Below are positions 18,268 through 30,442 of a stretch of 64,000 nt of DNA, in pieces. Position numbers and translations under genes: made by a program. The DNA lies in NCBI GenBank assembly GCA_029977845.1, contig JAPOKC010000007.1:1-64000 (forward strand), read 5' to 3'. Position 1 is the first letter of the stretch, and each line of letters begins with the position of its first letter. Under the pieces are notes generated by a model, which worked only from the letters and a program-made list of their open reading frames with translations, made no database searches and was not told the DNA's origin. Origin of the DNA: Mycobacteriaceae bacterium (GTDB lineage: Bacteria > Actinomycetota > Actinomycetes > Mycobacteriales > Mycobacteriaceae).

Positions 18268-19582
18268 GGAGCAACCGTTCGGGATGGTGATAATCGTTGG
18301 TGCCGCCGTTGAACGGTAACTGCGGCGGTGGTAGCCATTCGGTGCTGCCGTCCGTGTGTTTTCGGGTCTTCCATCCGCCGGTGGTGAGCAGTTTGTGATG
18401 GGGTGGGCAGGCGAAGGTGAGTTCGGTGATGTCTGTGCGTCCGCCGCGGGCCCAATCGGTGTCGTGGTGGACCTCGACGAGATAGCCGGGCATGTCGCAG
18501 CCCGGTGCCGAACAGCCGCGTTGTAGTCCGTGTAAGACGATCCGCTGGTCGGGGGTGGCGATGCGTCGGCTGCGTCCGAGGTAGAGCGGTCGGCTCGAGT
18601 GGGAGTCGAAAACGCACAAATAGTGCCAGGCGTGTGAGGCCATCCGGATCAGGTCCGGCATCGGGAGCAGTGTCCCGCCGGCGGTCACTGCGTGCCCGGC
18701 GGCAGAGCTCAGTTGTTCGACGGTGGTCGACGCTATGACGGTCACCGGCAGTCCGTTGTGCTGTCCGAGTCTCGGGTCGCCCAGTTGGCTGCGCAACAAC
18801 GCGGACAGCGCATCGTGCTGGCGCTGGGCGTGGCTTCGGCTGTCGCGGGCCGCGGCGTCCTCGGATGGTTCGGCATTGACCACCGGCACCTCGTCGGCGG
18901 GATCGCACATGCCGGGTGCGGCGAACTTCGCGAACAGGGCATCGATCGTGGCGCGAAGCTCCGGATTGGCGATCAGCCGCCCGACGCTCATCCCGTCCGA
19001 GCGCTGCCCGCACCAGATGAACCCCCGCTTGCGGGCACGGTCCTCATCGGAGAACTTGCCGTCCGGGTTCAGTGTGACCGACAGCCGGGCGGCCAGCTTC
19101 TCCAGCTGATCGGGCCGCAGTTCCTCGGCCTTCTCGGCCAGGAAGGCCTCGGCGCCCTCCACGGCCGGCGCCGGGATGTCGGCCGGAAGGTCGCGAATGA
19201 AACTCTGGATCACCCGTAGATGCTCGATATCGAGCGCGCCGGCCTCCCATGCCGTCGCGGTGGCCGGCAGTACCGGCGCAACCGGCTGGCCGGTGATCGT
19301 GATCCGCGGCGCGAGTTGTTCGGCGTCGCGGATACGGCGGCGCGCTTCCTTGCGGCTGATCCGCAAGACGTCGGACAGTGCGATCGGAACCGGCGGGCAG
19401 CCCGGCGCCTGCTCGAGCCGACAGACCAGGGAACCGGCCACGGCGATCTGCTGCCGGCGGGCGGTCTCCATCCGTTCGAGGATCAGATAGCGCTCGGCCG
19501 GTCCGAGCGAATCCAGATCGGCGGCGCGCAGCAGCCCGACGGCCTGTTCGAGCGCCTCCAACGCCACCGAGATCGAACTCAT
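18191..19582 (-). CDS. DUF222/HNH endonuclease domain protein (13E12 family)
   Basis: The 463-residue protein has the long helical DUF222 region typical of mycobacterial 13E12-repeat proteins (LDIEHLRVIQSFIRDLP, AARLSVTLNPDG). Near the C-terminus is an HNH module (about 370-420) with CSAPGC, VHHDTDWARGG and CPPHHKLLTTGGW. The family is predicted to be DNase-like; its biological role is unresolved and copies are often scattered in mycobacterial genomes. No repeats or insertion boundaries are visible around it. The C-terminal 77 bp overlap the regulator on the other strand, so a shorter ancestral C-terminus is possible. Confidence 0.88.
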   Translation of the reverse strand: MSSISVALEALEQAVGLLRAADLDSLGPAERYLILERMETARRQQIAVAGSLVCRLEQAPGCPPVPIALSDVLRISRKEARRRIRDAEQLAPRITITGQPVAPVLPATATAWEAGALDIEHLRVIQSFIRDLPADIPAPAVEGAEAFLAEKAEELRPDQLEKLAARLSVTLNPDGKFSDEDRARKRGFIWCGQRSDGMSVGRLIANPELRATIDALFAKFAAPGMCDPADEVPVVNAEPSEDAAARDSRSHAQRQHDALSALLRSQLGDPRLGQHNGLPVTVIASTTVEQLSSAAGHAVTAGGTLLPMPDLIRMASHAWHYLCVFDSHSSRPLYLGRSRRIATPDQRIVLHGLQRGCSAPGCDMPGYLVEVHHDTDWARGGRTDITELTFACPPHHKLLTTGGWKTRKHTDGSTEWLPPPQLPFNGGTNDYHHPERLLPKAEMPRADARRSARSEFRPHRRRS

Positions 19583-19658
19583 GTTCGAATCCTATGCCCG
19601 CCCGGCGACACCGCGCGGCTCCGCAGCCGCGTCCTGTGGATGGATCCGGCACTGTGGA

Positions 19659-20847
<1,189 letters not shown>

Positions 20848-20851
<4 letters not shown>

Positions 20852-21303
20852 GGACCTTGCTCGTTGTTCACCACACCCCGTCCCCGCCCACCCGAGATCT
20901 GCTCGAGGCGGTTCTGGCCGGCGCGCGTGATCCCGAGATCGACGGGGTCGACGTGGTCGCGCGCCCGGCGCTGGGGGCCACCGTCACCGACGTGCTCGAT
21001 GCCGACGGGTATCTCTTCGGCACGACCGCGAACTTCGGTTACATGTCCGGTGCGCTGAAGCATTTCTTCGACACGGTTTATTACCCGGTTCTGGACCAGG
21101 TCGCCGGACGGTCCTACGGTCTGTGGGTGCACGGAAACGACGACACCGTCGGCGCGGTGGCGTCCGTCGAGCGGATCGTCACCGGGCTGGCGCTCTGCAG
21201 AGCGGCCGGCGTTCTGGAGGTGACGGGCCCGGTCGACAAGGCTGTGCGCGAACGGGCCTACGAGTTGGGCGGCACGCTGGCCGCCGTCCTGATGGAGGGG
21301 TGA
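20848..21303 (+). CDS. Flavodoxin-like NAD(P)H-dependent reductase family protein
   Basis: The 151-residue alpha/beta protein starts MRTLLVVHHTPSPPTRDLLEAV, like the flavodoxin phosphate-binding loop. It continues with GYLFGTTANFGYMSGALKHFFDTV, the pattern of NADPH-dependent FMN reductases. It matches Rv2771c by place. It probably binds FMN; the electron partner is unknown. ATGA overlap with the preceding gene implies coupled translation. Confidence 0.82.
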
Positions 21304-21304
21304 C

Positions 21305-21751
21305 ATGTCCAGAATCACCGATATCGCGTTGGGGGCCGCCCCCATAGCCGGCGGAGCAATGCTGGGAACGCTGGTCGGGACGTTCAAAGGACCGGACCTC
21401 CGCGCGGCGCTCAAGTCTGATATCGAACTGCTCAAGAGCATTCCGGAGGAGAACGTCGAACTGCGGGCCGAACTGCAGCGCACCATCGACATGCGGATCC
21501 ATGAATTGATCGGCGTTCTCGACCGCAATCGCGAACTGCGGATGACGGCCGGGAATTACAGAGGTAATTGGCGCGACGTCGTCCTGTTGGTCTGTGCGCT
21601 GTTGTTCACCCTGGTGTGGTGGAACGTCCCGCACACCCGGAACGGTTGGCTGATCACCTTCATCATTCTGGTGATGGTGTCCGTGGTGATCGGTCTCTAC
21701 GCCGCGCGCGGCCTCATCGCGGTGGTTCGGCGGATGTTCAACCGCTCCTAG
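21305..21751 (+). CDS. Small two-span membrane protein, function unknown
   Basis: The 148-residue protein has a glycine-rich N-terminus, a charged helical segment (about 32-80, likely coiled) and two hydrophobic spans near the C-terminus (DVVLLVCALLFTLVWW and LITFIILVMVSVVIGLYAA). It starts 1 bp after the preceding stop, as the last gene of the dapB run. I recognise no family. Its stop overlaps the convergent hydrolase stop by 4 bp. Confidence 0.72.
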   Translation: MSRITDIALGAAPIAGGAMLGTLVGTFKGPDLRAALKSDIELLKSIPEENVELRAELQRTIDMRIHELIGVLDRNRELRMTAGNYRGNWRDVVLLVCALLFTLVWWNVPHTRNGWLITFIILVMVSVVIGLYAARGLIAVVRRMFNRS

Positions 21752-22485
21752 GCCAGGTGTGCGGCGAAGAACTCCTCCATCGCCTGCCAGTGCCGTTCGG
21801 CCGACGGCTCGTCGTACGGGGCGTTGTCGGTGACGGCGTAGCCGTGCAAGCCCGGATACCACTCCATGACGTGTTCGACGCCGGCCTCGGTGAGTGCCCG
21901 GTCCAGGCGCACCTCATCCTCGGCGGTGTAGGACGCGTCATCGGCGGCCCCGCCCACGTACACCGCTGCCCGGATCCGGTCGACGAGCAGTAACGGACTG
22001 CCCGGATCGTCGGAGGCCAGCCCGCCGCCGTGGAAGGACATCGCCGCGGCCACCCGGTTGGGCACCCGGCCGGCCACGATCAGAGACGTCCGCCCGCCCA
22101 TGCAGTAGCCGGTCGTCCCGAACCGCTGCCCGCGCACCTCCGGCCTGGCGTCCAGATAGTCGAAGAACGCCTTGGCGTCGGACTCCATGGCCTCCGGGGT
22201 GATGCTCTTGATCATGGCGAACAGCCGTTTGCGTTCGGATTCGTCGGCGAAGACGTTCTTCATGTCGAACGGCGCCCAGCCGGGGGTGCGGTAGTACACG
22301 TCGGGCAGCAGCACGACATAGCCCAGCGCGGCCAGCCGGGCGGCCATCTCGCGCAGAGCCGGACGGACCCCGCCGGCATCCGGGTACATCACCACGGCGG
22401 GCCAGGGCCCGGCTCCTTCGGGAAGGGCCAGGGTGACGGGGCAGGCGCCGTCGGCGGTCGTGATCGTGTCGGAGATCGTCGGCAT
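21748..22485 (-). CDS. Dienelactone hydrolase family protein
   Basis: The 245-residue alpha/beta hydrolase has the dienelactone-hydrolase nucleophile motif GYCMGG (Cys), the early [22 protein letters not shown] segment and a His near HGYAV. It matches Rv2765 in position next to thyA. The substrate is unknown. ATG 22485 ([13 protein letters not shown]) is preferred; longer frames run into the thyA promoter. Confidence 0.88.
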   Translation of the reverse strand: MPTISDTITTADGACPVTLALPEGAGPWPAVVMYPDAGGVRPALREMAARLAALGYVVLLPDVYYRTPGWAPFDMKNVFADESERKRLFAMIKSITPEAMESDAKAFFDYLDARPEVRGQRFGTTGYCMGGRTSLIVAGRVPNRVAAAMSFHGGGLASDDPGSPLLLVDRIRAAVYVGGAADDASYTAEDEVRLDRALTEAGVEHVMEWYPGLHGYAVTDNAPYDEPSAERHWQAMEEFFAAHLA

Positions 22486-22527
22486 GGCTAACTTTCTACC
22501 CCAGGTTCCTAATCCACTACCCGCCCG

Positions 22528-22533
22528 TAAGCT
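22528..22533 (+). promoter_or_regulatory. -10 hexamer TAAGCT for thyA
   Basis: TAAGCT is followed by 7 nt and GTG 22541. It probably drives the thyA-dfrA-glycosylase operon as a leaderless mRNA. Confidence 0.45.
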
Positions 22534-22540
22534 GACCGAT

Positions 22541-23341
22541 GTGACGATCCCGACTCCGTACGAGGACCTGCTGCGCCTGGTTCTCGAACAGGGCGCGCAC
22601 AAGTCCGACCGCACCGGCACCGGCACCCGCAGTCTGTTCGGCCATCAGCTGCGCTACGACCTGTCGGCCGGTTTCCCGCTGATCACCACCAAGAAGGTGC
22701 ATCTGAAGTCGGTGGTCTACGAACTGCTGTGGTTCCTGCGTGGGGATTCCAACGTCGAGTGGCTGCAGCGGCACGGCGTGACCATCTGGGACGAATGGGC
22801 CAGTGAAACAGGTGATCTCGGTCCGGTGTACGGCGTGCAGTGGCGATCCTGGCCGACACCGTCGGGTGAACACATCGATCAGATCAGCAACGCGCTGGAA
22901 CTCCTTCGCACCGATCCGGACTCCCGTCGCATCATCGTCTCGGCGTGGAACGTCGGCGAGATCCCGAAGATGGCGCTGGCCCCCTGCCACGCGTTCTTCC
23001 AGTTCTACGTGGCCGACGGCAGGCTCAGCTGCCAGCTGTACCAGCGCAGCGCGGACATGTTCCTCGGGGTGCCGTTCAACATCGCCAGCTATGCGCTGCT
23101 CACGCACATGATGGCCGCCCAGGCCGGTCTGGATGTGGGTGACTTCGTCTGGACCGGCGGGGACTGCCACATCTATGACAACCACATCGCCCAGGTGACC
23201 GAACAGCTCAGCCGCGATCCGCGTCCCTATCCAAAACTTGTTCTGGCACAACGGGACTCGATCTTCGACTACACCTACGACGATATCGAGATCCGCGACT
23301 ACGATCCGCACCCGGCGATCAAGGCCCCCGTGGCGGTATGA
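22541..23341 (+). CDS. thyA: Thymidylate synthase ThyA
   Basis: ThyA methylates dUMP to dTMP and turns methylene-tetrahydrofolate into dihydrofolate. The 266-residue enzyme has the folate/dUMP region [11 protein letters not shown], the catalytic Cys in [11 protein letters not shown] and [21 protein letters not shown] 22541 matches the family start. dfrA begins in its stop codon (ATGA), so synthesis and recycling of folate are coupled. A flavin-dependent ThyX is also encoded 2 kb away. Confidence 0.97.
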   Translation: MTIPTPYEDLLRLVLEQGAHKSDRTGTGTRSLFGHQLRYDLSAGFPLITTKKVHLKSVVYELLWFLRGDSNVEWLQRHGVTIWDEWASETGDLGPVYGVQWRSWPTPSGEHIDQISNALELLRTDPDSRRIIVSAWNVGEIPKMALAPCHAFFQFYVADGRLSCQLYQRSADMFLGVPFNIASYALLTHMMAAQAGLDVGDFVWTGGDCHIYDNHIAQVTEQLSRDPRPYPKLVLAQRDSIFDYTYDDIEIRDYDPHPAIKAPVAV

Positions 23342-23820
23342 GCGTCGCTCTGATCTGGGCACAGTCCACCTCAGGAGTCATCGGCCGCGACGGAGCCATC
23401 CCGTGGCGGTTGCCCGAGGACATGGCCCGGTTCAAGGACCTGACCATGGGCCACGCCGTGGTGATGGGGCGCCGCACCTGGGACTCCCTGCCCCCGAAGT
23501 TCCGGCCGCTGCCGGGCCGGCGCAACATCGTGCTCACCCGCAACCCGCACTTCCAGGCCGACGGAGCCGAGGTGATCACCTCGGTGGATGACGCGCTGGC
23601 GGTCCCCGACGCGTGGGTGATCGGCGGATCGGAGATCTATCACCTGGCCCTTCCGGCGGCCACCCGCTGCGAGGTCACCGAGGTGGACGTCGACCTTCAT
23701 ATCGACGATGACGACGCGCTGGCCCCGATGCTCGACGAGTCCTGGATGGGCACCGCGGGAGACTGGCAGGACAGCAGTTCAGGCCTGCGCTACCGGTTCC
23801 TCAGCTACGTGCGGGTATGA
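23338..23820 (+). CDS. dfrA: Dihydrofolate reductase
   Basis: The 160-residue DHFR regenerates tetrahydrofolate after ThyA action. Conserved parts include [33 protein letters not shown] and the NADPH loop VIGGSEIY. It is the second gene of the thyA operon with ATGA overlaps on both sides. Length is normal. Confidence 0.97.
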   Translation: MSVALIWAQSTSGVIGRDGAIPWRLPEDMARFKDLTMGHAVVMGRRTWDSLPPKFRPLPGRRNIVLTRNPHFQADGAEVITSVDDALAVPDAWVIGGSEIYHLALPAATRCEVTEVDVDLHIDDDDALAPMLDESWMGTAGDWQDSSSGLRYRFLSYVRV

Positions 23821-25028
23821 CCCGGCTGACGGCTGCCCAGGCCCGCCGGGTCGCGGTCGCCGCTCAGGGCTTCGGCGCCGCCCCGGCCGTGGTGACCCGG
23901 GCACAGTTGCGTCGGCTCATCGGGCGCATTCAGGTACTGCAACTGGATTCGGTGTCGGTGGCGGTGCGCGCGCACTACGCGCCGGTGTTCAGCCGGCTCG
24001 GGCCCTATGACCGCGACGTCCTGGATCGCGCCGCCTGGTCTGACACCGTGCGCTCGCCCCGGCTACTGGTGGAGTACTGGGCGCACGAGGCAGCGCTCAT
24101 GGCGGTCGAGGACTGGCCGCTGCTGCGGTGGCGGATGCGCGAGTACGTCCACGGCCGATGGGGTGTGGAGATCGTCCGGAAGAACCCACGGCTGGTCGAG
24201 GCGGTGATCGCCGCAGTCACCGAACTCGGTCCGTCCACCGCGGGGCAGATCGAGGCACACCTGGAATCCGGGACCCGCCGCGGTGAGGGCGCGTGGTGGA
24301 ACCGCAGCGAGACCAAGTGGGTGGCCGAGGCGCTGTTCGCCTCGGGGGTGCTGACCACCGCGCACCGGGTCGGCTTCGCCCGGCACTACGAATTGGTGGA
24401 ACGGGCGTTGCCGGCGGAGGTCGTCGGCCGCGAGGTCGACGACGACGTGGCGGTGCGCGAACTGATCCTCAAGGCGGCCGGCGCCCTGGGAGTGGCAACC
24501 GAGGCCGACCTCCGCGACTACTTCCGGTTGCGGCCGGACCAGTCGAAGCCGGCTGTCGCCGCGCTGGTGGCGCACGGCGAACTGGAACCCGTCGAGGTCG
24601 CCGGCTTGAAGGGTCCGGCATACCTGCGGCCCGGGCAGGCGGTGCCGCGCGCGGACCGTGGGACCGCCCTCCTGTGCCCGTTCGACCCGTTGATCTTCTT
24701 CCGGCCGCGGACCGAGCGGCTGTTCGGTTTCGAATACCGCATCGAGATCTACACCCCGGCCGCCAAACGGAAATACGGCTACTACGTCTGGCCGTTCCTG
24801 CTGGACGGCGAACTGGTCGGCAGGGTGGATCTCAAGGCCGACCGCACCGCCGGCGTGCTGCGGGTGCCGGGCGCGTTCGTCGAGCCGGGCCGTGATCCGA
24901 AGCGAGTGGCCGCCGCGCTGTCCGAACAGCTGGCGACGATGGCGCAATGGCTGGGGCTGGACGGTGTGGCGGTCGGGAAGCGCGGCGATCTGGCTGCCGT
25001 GTTGAGCGCTACTTGTCGAGCGCTCTGA
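23817..25028 (+). CDS. AlkX/YcaQ-like DNA glycosylase (HTH_42 family)
   Basis: The 403-residue protein belongs to the winged-helix HTH_42 family that includes E. coli YcaQ and Streptomyces AlkZ, glycosylases that remove alkylated bases and unhook crosslinks. The catalytic area [14 protein letters not shown] has a Q-x-D arrangement (about Q42-D44), closer to the YcaQ/AlkX group than to Q-x-Q AlkZ. Further motifs are YWAHEAALM and [13 protein letters not shown]. It sits third in the thyA-dfrA operon by an ATGA overlap, in the place of Rv2762c. Activity is inferred from family. Confidence 0.82.
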   Translation: MTRLTAAQARRVAVAAQGFGAAPAVVTRAQLRRLIGRIQVLQLDSVSVAVRAHYAPVFSRLGPYDRDVLDRAAWSDTVRSPRLLVEYWAHEAALMAVEDWPLLRWRMREYVHGRWGVEIVRKNPRLVEAVIAAVTELGPSTAGQIEAHLESGTRRGEGAWWNRSETKWVAEALFASGVLTTAHRVGFARHYELVERALPAEVVGREVDDDVAVRELILKAAGALGVATEADLRDYFRLRPDQSKPAVAALVAHGELEPVEVAGLKGPAYLRPGQAVPRADRGTALLCPFDPLIFFRPRTERLFGFEYRIEIYTPAAKRKYGYYVWPFLLDGELVGRVDLKADRTAGVLRVPGAFVEPGRDPKRVAAALSEQLATMAQWLGLDGVAVGKRGDLAAVLSATCRAL

Positions 25029-25281
25029 TCAGAAGTTCCTTGATCTCGCCGGTGGTGTCCTCCAGCGAGCGGACTCGGGCATTGGTGTCCAGGGCCGCCG
25101 CTTCCAAAGAGGTGAGACGAGCATCCACGCCGTCCAGACGCTTGCCGTGTTCCCTCAGCGTCTCGGCCATCTCCCGCTGATTGGCGCCCAGCGCGTTGAC
25201 CGCCGACAGCACCGCGCGGTAGTCGGCCTGCGACGCCTCCAAGGCGGAGACCCGAGCCTCGAGGTCGTCCAACGCGGTCAT
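25009..25281 (-). CDS. Small coiled-coil protein, 90 residues
   Basis: The 90-residue, heptad-patterned, Leu/Ala-rich protein ([38 protein letters not shown]) should form one long coiled coil and perhaps oligomerise. It has no membrane or signal sequence. ATG 25281 is favoured because TAGACT lies 7 nt upstream. Its end overlaps the glycosylase gene by 20 bp. I know of no function. Confidence 0.7.
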   Translation of the reverse strand: MTALDDLEARVSALEASQADYRAVLSAVNALGANQREMAETLREHGKRLDGVDARLTSLEAAALDTNARVRSLEDTTGEIKELLIRALDK

Positions 25282-25288
25282 CTCAGAG

Positions 25289-25294
25289 AGTCTA
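25289..25294 (-). promoter_or_regulatory. -10 hexamer TAGACT for the coiled-coil protein
   Basis: Minus-strand TAGACT is followed by 7 nt and ATG 25281. Confidence 0.42.
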
Positions 25295-25331
25295 GGGGCG
25301 CGCCCCCCGGCTGTCAGTTCACCTTGTTCAC

Positions 25332-25337
25332 TAGGCT
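25332..25337 (+). promoter_or_regulatory. -10 hexamer TAGGCT for thyX
   Basis: TAGGCT is followed by 8 nt and GTG 25346. No ribosome binding site is seen. Confidence 0.43.
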
Positions 25338-25345
25338 CACCTCCC

Positions 25346-26089
25346 GTGGCCGAGACCGCCCCGCTGCGCGTGCAACTGATCGCCAGGACCGAGTTCCTGG
25401 CGCCGCCTGAGGTGCCGTGGAGCACCGACGCCGAGGGCGGTGAGGCGCTAGTCGAGTTCGCCGGCCGGGCCTGCTATCAGAGCTGGGACAAGCCCAACCC
25501 GCGCACCGCGACCAACGCGTCCTACATCTCCCACATCATCGACGTCGGTCACTTCGCGGTGCTGGAGCATGCGTCGGCCACCTTCTACATCACCGGTATC
25601 TCGCGGTCCTGCGCGCATGAACTCGTCCGGCACCGGCACTTCTCCTACTCGCAGCTCTCTCAGCGCTACGTCCCCGAGCGCGAGGCCCAGGTGGTCATGC
25701 CACCGGGCCTCGAGGACGACCCGGAACTGCAGCGGCTTGTTCTGGAAGCCGCGGACGCCAGTCGCACGGTCTATGAGGAGCTGCTGGCCAAGCTGGAGGC
25801 CAGCCTCGGTGACCAACCGCTGCGCCGCAAGCAGGCCCGCCAGGCGGCCCGCGCGGTCCTGCCCAACGACACCGAGACCCGCATCGTGGTGACCGGCAAC
25901 TACCGGGCCTGGCGGCACTTCATCGCGATGCGCGCCAGCGAGCACGCCGACGTCGAGATTCGCCGGCTGGCCGTCGCCTGCCTGCGTGAACTCACCGCGG
26001 TGGCCCCGGCGGTGTTCGCCGATTTCGAGATCGCCGCGCTGGCCGACGGGTCCGAGGTGGCGACCAGTCCGCTCGCTACTGAGACCTGA
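25346..26089 (+). CDS. thyX: Flavin-dependent thymidylate synthase ThyX
   Basis: ThyX makes dTMP using FAD and NADPH without producing dihydrofolate. The 247-residue protein has the ThyX signature at about 95-107 ([13 protein letters not shown]), a close variant of RHRxxSxNxxSxR. [15 protein letters not shown] and [22 protein letters not shown] are also typical. Mycobacteria commonly carry both ThyA and ThyX. dapA follows 24 bp downstream with its own candidate promoter. Confidence 0.96.
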   Translation: MAETAPLRVQLIARTEFLAPPEVPWSTDAEGGEALVEFAGRACYQSWDKPNPRTATNASYISHIIDVGHFAVLEHASATFYITGISRSCAHELVRHRHFSYSQLSQRYVPEREAQVVMPPGLEDDPELQRLVLEAADASRTVYEELLAKLEASLGDQPLRRKQARQAARAVLPNDTETRIVVTGNYRAWRHFIAMRASEHADVEIRRLAVACLRELTAVAPAVFADFEIAALADGSEVATSPLATET

Positions 26090-27015
<926 letters not shown>

Positions 27016-27016
<1 letters not shown>

Positions 27017-28695
27017 TGATCGCCGACCTGACCCCACCCGGCCCGCTTGCCCCCGGTGCGCTGCGGGTGACCCCACTGGGCGGCGTCACCGAAATCGGCC
27101 GGAACATGACGGTTTTCGAGCATCTGGGACGTCTGCTCGTCGTCGACTGTGGCGTGCTGTTCCCGGGTCATGACGAACCGGGCGTCGACCTGATCCTGCC
27201 CGACATCCGCCTCATCGAGAATCGGCTCGACGATATCGAGGCACTAGTGCTCACCCACGCGCATGAGGACCACATCGGCGCGATCCCGTTCCTGCTCAAG
27301 CTGCGTTCGGACATCCCGATCGCGGGTTCCCGGTTCACCCTCGCTCTGGTGGCGGCCAAGTGCCGGGAACATCGCATCACCCCGAAACTCCTCGAGGTGT
27401 CCGAAGGGCAGCGCAGTACCCACGGGGTGTTCGAGTGCGAGTTCTTCGCGGTCAACCACTCCATCCCGGACGCGCTGGCGATCGCCATCCACACCGGCGC
27501 CGGGACCGTGCTGCACACCGGCGACATCAAATTCGATCAGCTGCCACTGGACGGCCGCCCGACCGATCTGCCCGGGATGTCAAGGCTTGGCGACACGGGA
27601 GTCGATCTGCTGCTGTGCGACTCGACCAACTCCGAGATCCCCGGCGTGGGGCCGTCGGAGAGCGAGGTCGGTCCAACGCTGCACCGCCTGATGCGCGGCG
27701 CCGACGGACAGCGGGTGATCGTGGCCTGTTTCGCCTCCAACGTCGATCGGGTTCAGCAGATCGTCGACGCCGCACTCTCGCTGGGCCGCAAGGTCTCCTT
27801 CGTCGGCCGTTCGATGGTCCGCAACATGGCGATCGCCCGGGAGCTGGGCATTCTGCAGGTCGAGGACCGCGACGTGGTCGACATCTCCGCCGCCGAGTTG
27901 CTGCCGGCCGACAAGATCGTGCTGATCACCACCGGCACCCAGGGCGAACCGTTGTCGGCGCTGTCCCGGATGTCCCGCGGTGAGCATCGCAGCATCAGCA
28001 TCACCGCCGATGACCTGATCATCCTGTCCTCCTCGCTGATCCCGGGTAACGAGGAGGCCGTCTACGGCGTCATCGACGCGCTGGCCAAGATCGGCGCCCG
28101 GGTGGTGACCAATCAGCAAGTGCGGGTTCATGTCTCGGGGCATGCCTACGGCGGTGAGTTGCTGTTCCTCTACAACGCTGTGCGTCCGCGCAACGTGATG
28201 CCGGTGCACGGAACCTGGCGGCACCTTCGGGCCAACGCCAAACTGGCCGCGCGAACCGGAGTCCCCGAGGATCGGATTCTTTTGACCGGCAACGGCGTCA
28301 GCGTGGATCTGATGGACGGCAAGGCGGTCATCGCCGGCGCCGTGCCGACCGGCAAGATGTTCGTCGACGGTCTGGTCAGCGGTGACGTCGGTGACGCAAC
28401 GCTGGGAGAGCGGCTCATCCTCAGCTCCGGTTTCGTCGCCGTCACTGTGGTGGTTCACCGGGGCACCGGGAAGATCGCCGGCGCACCGCATCTGAGTTCG
28501 CGTGGATTCTCCGAGGATCCCAAGGCGCTGGAACCGGTGGCGCGCAAAGTCGAGAAGGAACTGGAATCCCTTGCCGCCGAGCGGATCACGGATCCGGTTC
28601 GGATCGCTCAGGCGGTGCGACGCACGGTGGGCAAGTGGGTCGGTGAGGTCTACCGTCGCCAGCCGATGATCGTGCCGACGGTCATCGAGATCTAG
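27016..28695 (+). CDS. rnj: Ribonuclease J
   Basis: The 559-residue beta-CASP metallo-beta-lactamase RNase matches M. tuberculosis RNase J (Rv2752c) in length. It has the metal motif THAHEDHIG (about 80-88), LHTGDIKFD, the beta-CASP parts [17 protein letters not shown] and the [17 protein letters not shown] motif. RNase J acts as a 5'-3' exonuclease and endonuclease in rRNA and mRNA processing. ATG 27016 gives [10 protein letters not shown], and the dapA-rnj pairing is conserved. Confidence 0.96.
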
Positions 28696-29522
28696 CGCTT
28701 GTTGACGTAACCCGCGTCGACCGGCAGGGCGACACCCGTGACGTAGCGCGCAGCGTCGGAAACCAGCCAGTACGCTGCGTTGGCGATGTCCTCCGGTTCC
28801 AGGGTCTGAACCGGCAGTGCGTTGCTCATATCCGGACCGCCCTGGCTCTGCTGGGCGAATCCCTCCAGCCAGGACCGGGTGAAATCGTTGTCGATCATCG
28901 GCGTGTTCACCCCGGCCGGATGCAACGAGTTGACCCGGATGCTGTATTGCGCAAGCACATTCGCATAGGTCCGCATCAGGCCAACGACGCCGTGCTTGGC
29001 CGCGGTGTATCCCAGGGATCCGGCGATCGGGGCGGCGATGCCCACGAGTCCGGCTACCGAACTCGTCAGCACGATGGATCCGCCGTCGCCCTGTTTGATC
29101 ATCGGCCGCATCGCCACATCGACCGTGTGGTAGATCCCGGTGAGGTTGACGTCGATCACGTCCTGCCAGGCGTCCTCACCGGCCATCGGGGCTATCCCGG
29201 CATTGGCGATGACGATGTCGAGCCGTCCCAGTTCGGCCATACCCTCGGACAGCGCCGTTTTCAGAGCGGAACGATCGCGGACATCGGCATGCCGGGCCAC
29301 GATGCGGCCGCCCAGGTCGCCGACGAGTTTGACCGTCTCCTCCAGATCCGCCGGGGTGGCCAGCGGGTAGGGGACGCTGGCGATCTGATCGCAGAGGTCG
29401 ACGGCGATGATGTCGGCGCCCTCTGAAGCCAGCTTGACCGCGTGCGCCCGTCCCTGCCCGCGAGCGGCGCCGGTGATGAACGCGACTTTGCCCTTCAGTG
29501 GGGCGCCGTCCGATGCACCCAT
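28692..29522 (-). CDS. Mycofactocin-type short-chain dehydrogenase/reductase
   Basis: The 276-residue Rossmann-fold SDR has the nucleotide loop [18 protein letters not shown], the catalytic Ser region VLTSSVAG and YTAAKHG (Tyr and Lys). The [15 protein letters not shown] start with the [12 protein letters not shown] insert is typical of mycofactocin-associated SDRs, which hold a non-exchangeable NAD. It resembles Rv2750. Substrate unknown, probably an alcohol. It lies 1 bp after the monooxygenase stop and overlaps the rnj stop by 4 bp. Confidence 0.88.
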   Translation of the reverse strand: MGASDGAPLKGKVAFITGAARGQGRAHAVKLASEGADIIAVDLCDQIASVPYPLATPADLEETVKLVGDLGGRIVARHADVRDRSALKTALSEGMAELGRLDIVIANAGIAPMAGEDAWQDVIDVNLTGIYHTVDVAMRPMIKQGDGGSIVLTSSVAGLVGIAAPIAGSLGYTAAKHGVVGLMRTYANVLAQYSIRVNSLHPAGVNTPMIDNDFTRSWLEGFAQQSQGGPDMSNALPVQTLEPEDIANAAYWLVSDAARYVTGVALPVDAGYVNKR

Positions 29523-29523
29523 A

Positions 29524-29838
29524 TCAGGCCCGTAGCTGTCCCTTGGCCGGATCTCCGGCGGGGATCGGTGCGAGGATCTTGATATCAGGTGCGCCCGCCA
29601 CGTGCTCGCCGATGGCGGCGGCGAACTCCGCGAAGTTCGGTGCCGCCATGTGGGCGTTCAGCGCGTCCTGGTCGGCCCACTGCTCGATGAACACGAAGGT
29701 GTCACCGGTCTGATGCAGCGAGTACAACTCGCAGCCGGGCTCGGTGTGGCCCGCGGCGATGGCCTTCTCGCACACCGCCTTGACGGTGTCCACGGACTCG
29801 GGTTTGGCAGTGACCAGGGCGACGACGACAACAGGCAT
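29524..29838 (-). CDS. Antibiotic biosynthesis monooxygenase (ABM) domain protein
   Basis: The 104-residue ferredoxin-like ABM protein has the [18 protein letters not shown] start, GCELYSLHQ and [17 protein letters not shown]. Such small dimers act as cofactor-free monooxygenases or quinone-handling proteins. It resembles Rv2749. ATG 29838 has a good upstream GGAG (minus strand TAAGGAGCCGG). It is the first gene of a two-gene operon with the SDR. Confidence 0.85.
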   Translation of the reverse strand: MPVVVVALVTAKPESVDTVKAVCEKAIAAGHTEPGCELYSLHQTGDTFVFIEQWADQDALNAHMAAPNFAEFAAAIGEHVAGAPDIKILAPIPAGDPAKGQLRA

Positions 29839-29867
29839 GTACCGGCTCCTTAGTTGGGGATTCGCCC

Positions 29868-29873
29868 TAGATT
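29868..29873 (+). promoter_or_regulatory. Candidate -10 TAGATT for the thioesterase
   Basis: TAGATT is placed to give a short leader containing AAAGG before ATG 29900. This is weak evidence from pattern alone. Confidence 0.3.
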
Positions 29874-29899
29874 GTGGCAGGACGACGAAAGGCTGTGCC

Positions 29900-30364
29900 A
29901 TGGAACCGCGCGAAGACCGCAAGTCGCTGTACATGACCGTCCTGATGACGCCCGATATGGCCAACTTCTCCGGCAACGTCCACGGCGGCACCCTGCTGAA
30001 ACTTCTCGATCAGGTGGCGTACTCGTGCGCGAGCCGATACGCCGGCACCTACGTGGTGACTCTGTCGGTGGACCGGGTGCTCTTCCGGGACGCCATCAAG
30101 GTGGGGGAGTTGGTCTCGTTCTCGGCGTCGGTGAACCACACCGGCCGGACATCCTTGGAGGTCGGCATCCGGGTTGACACCGAGAACATCCGAAGCGGCA
30201 CCCGGCGGCATACGAACAGTTGCTACTTCACGATGGTGGCCGTTGACGAGGCGGGCCGGCCGGTGCCGGTTCCGCCGCTGGTCCCGGCCACCGATCAGGA
30301 GCGGGAATGGTTCGCCGACGCGGCGGCCCGCAAGCGGGCGCTGAGGTCGGCGTTCGCCGATTGA
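29900..30364 (+). CDS. Acyl-CoA thioesterase (hotdog fold, YciA/BACH type)
   Basis: The 154-residue single hotdog protein has the NVHGGTLLKLLDQVAY motif (active-site Asn/His and Asp area) and VTLSVDRVLFRDAIKVGE. This is the pattern of cytosolic acyl-CoA thioesterases that release free CoA. ATG 29900 has AAAGG about 9 nt upstream; a longer frame would run into the opposite monooxygenase gene. ftsK follows 78 bp downstream. Confidence 0.88.
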   Translation: MEPREDRKSLYMTVLMTPDMANFSGNVHGGTLLKLLDQVAYSCASRYAGTYVVTLSVDRVLFRDAIKVGELVSFSASVNHTGRTSLEVGIRVDTENIRSGTRRHTNSCYFTMVAVDEAGRPVPVPPLVPATDQEREWFADAAARKRALRSAFAD

Positions 30365-30429
30365 TTGCGTTCTGGCAACGACCGCCCTGTGACACGTGTT
30401 ACCAGTGGTGCCAGTGAGGTAGGTGCGGC

Positions 30430-30435
30430 TAATCT
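30430..30435 (+). promoter_or_regulatory. -10 hexamer TAATCT for ftsK
   Basis: TAATCT is followed by 7 nt and ATG 30443. It supports this start over the in-frame TTG at 30365. Confidence 0.42.
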
Positions 30436-30442
30436 TGCCGCC

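Noticed and set aside
17721-18290. A 189-residue plus-strand frame through aldR
   Set aside because: After its first codons it becomes Arg/Pro-rich noise in a shifted frame; only its region around GTG 17790 is of interest, as the probable true start before the extra A.
18191-19582. Prophage or transposon around the HNH gene
   Set aside because: No integrase, transposase, terminal repeats or attachment-site duplication is visible; a single 13E12-type gene is not enough.
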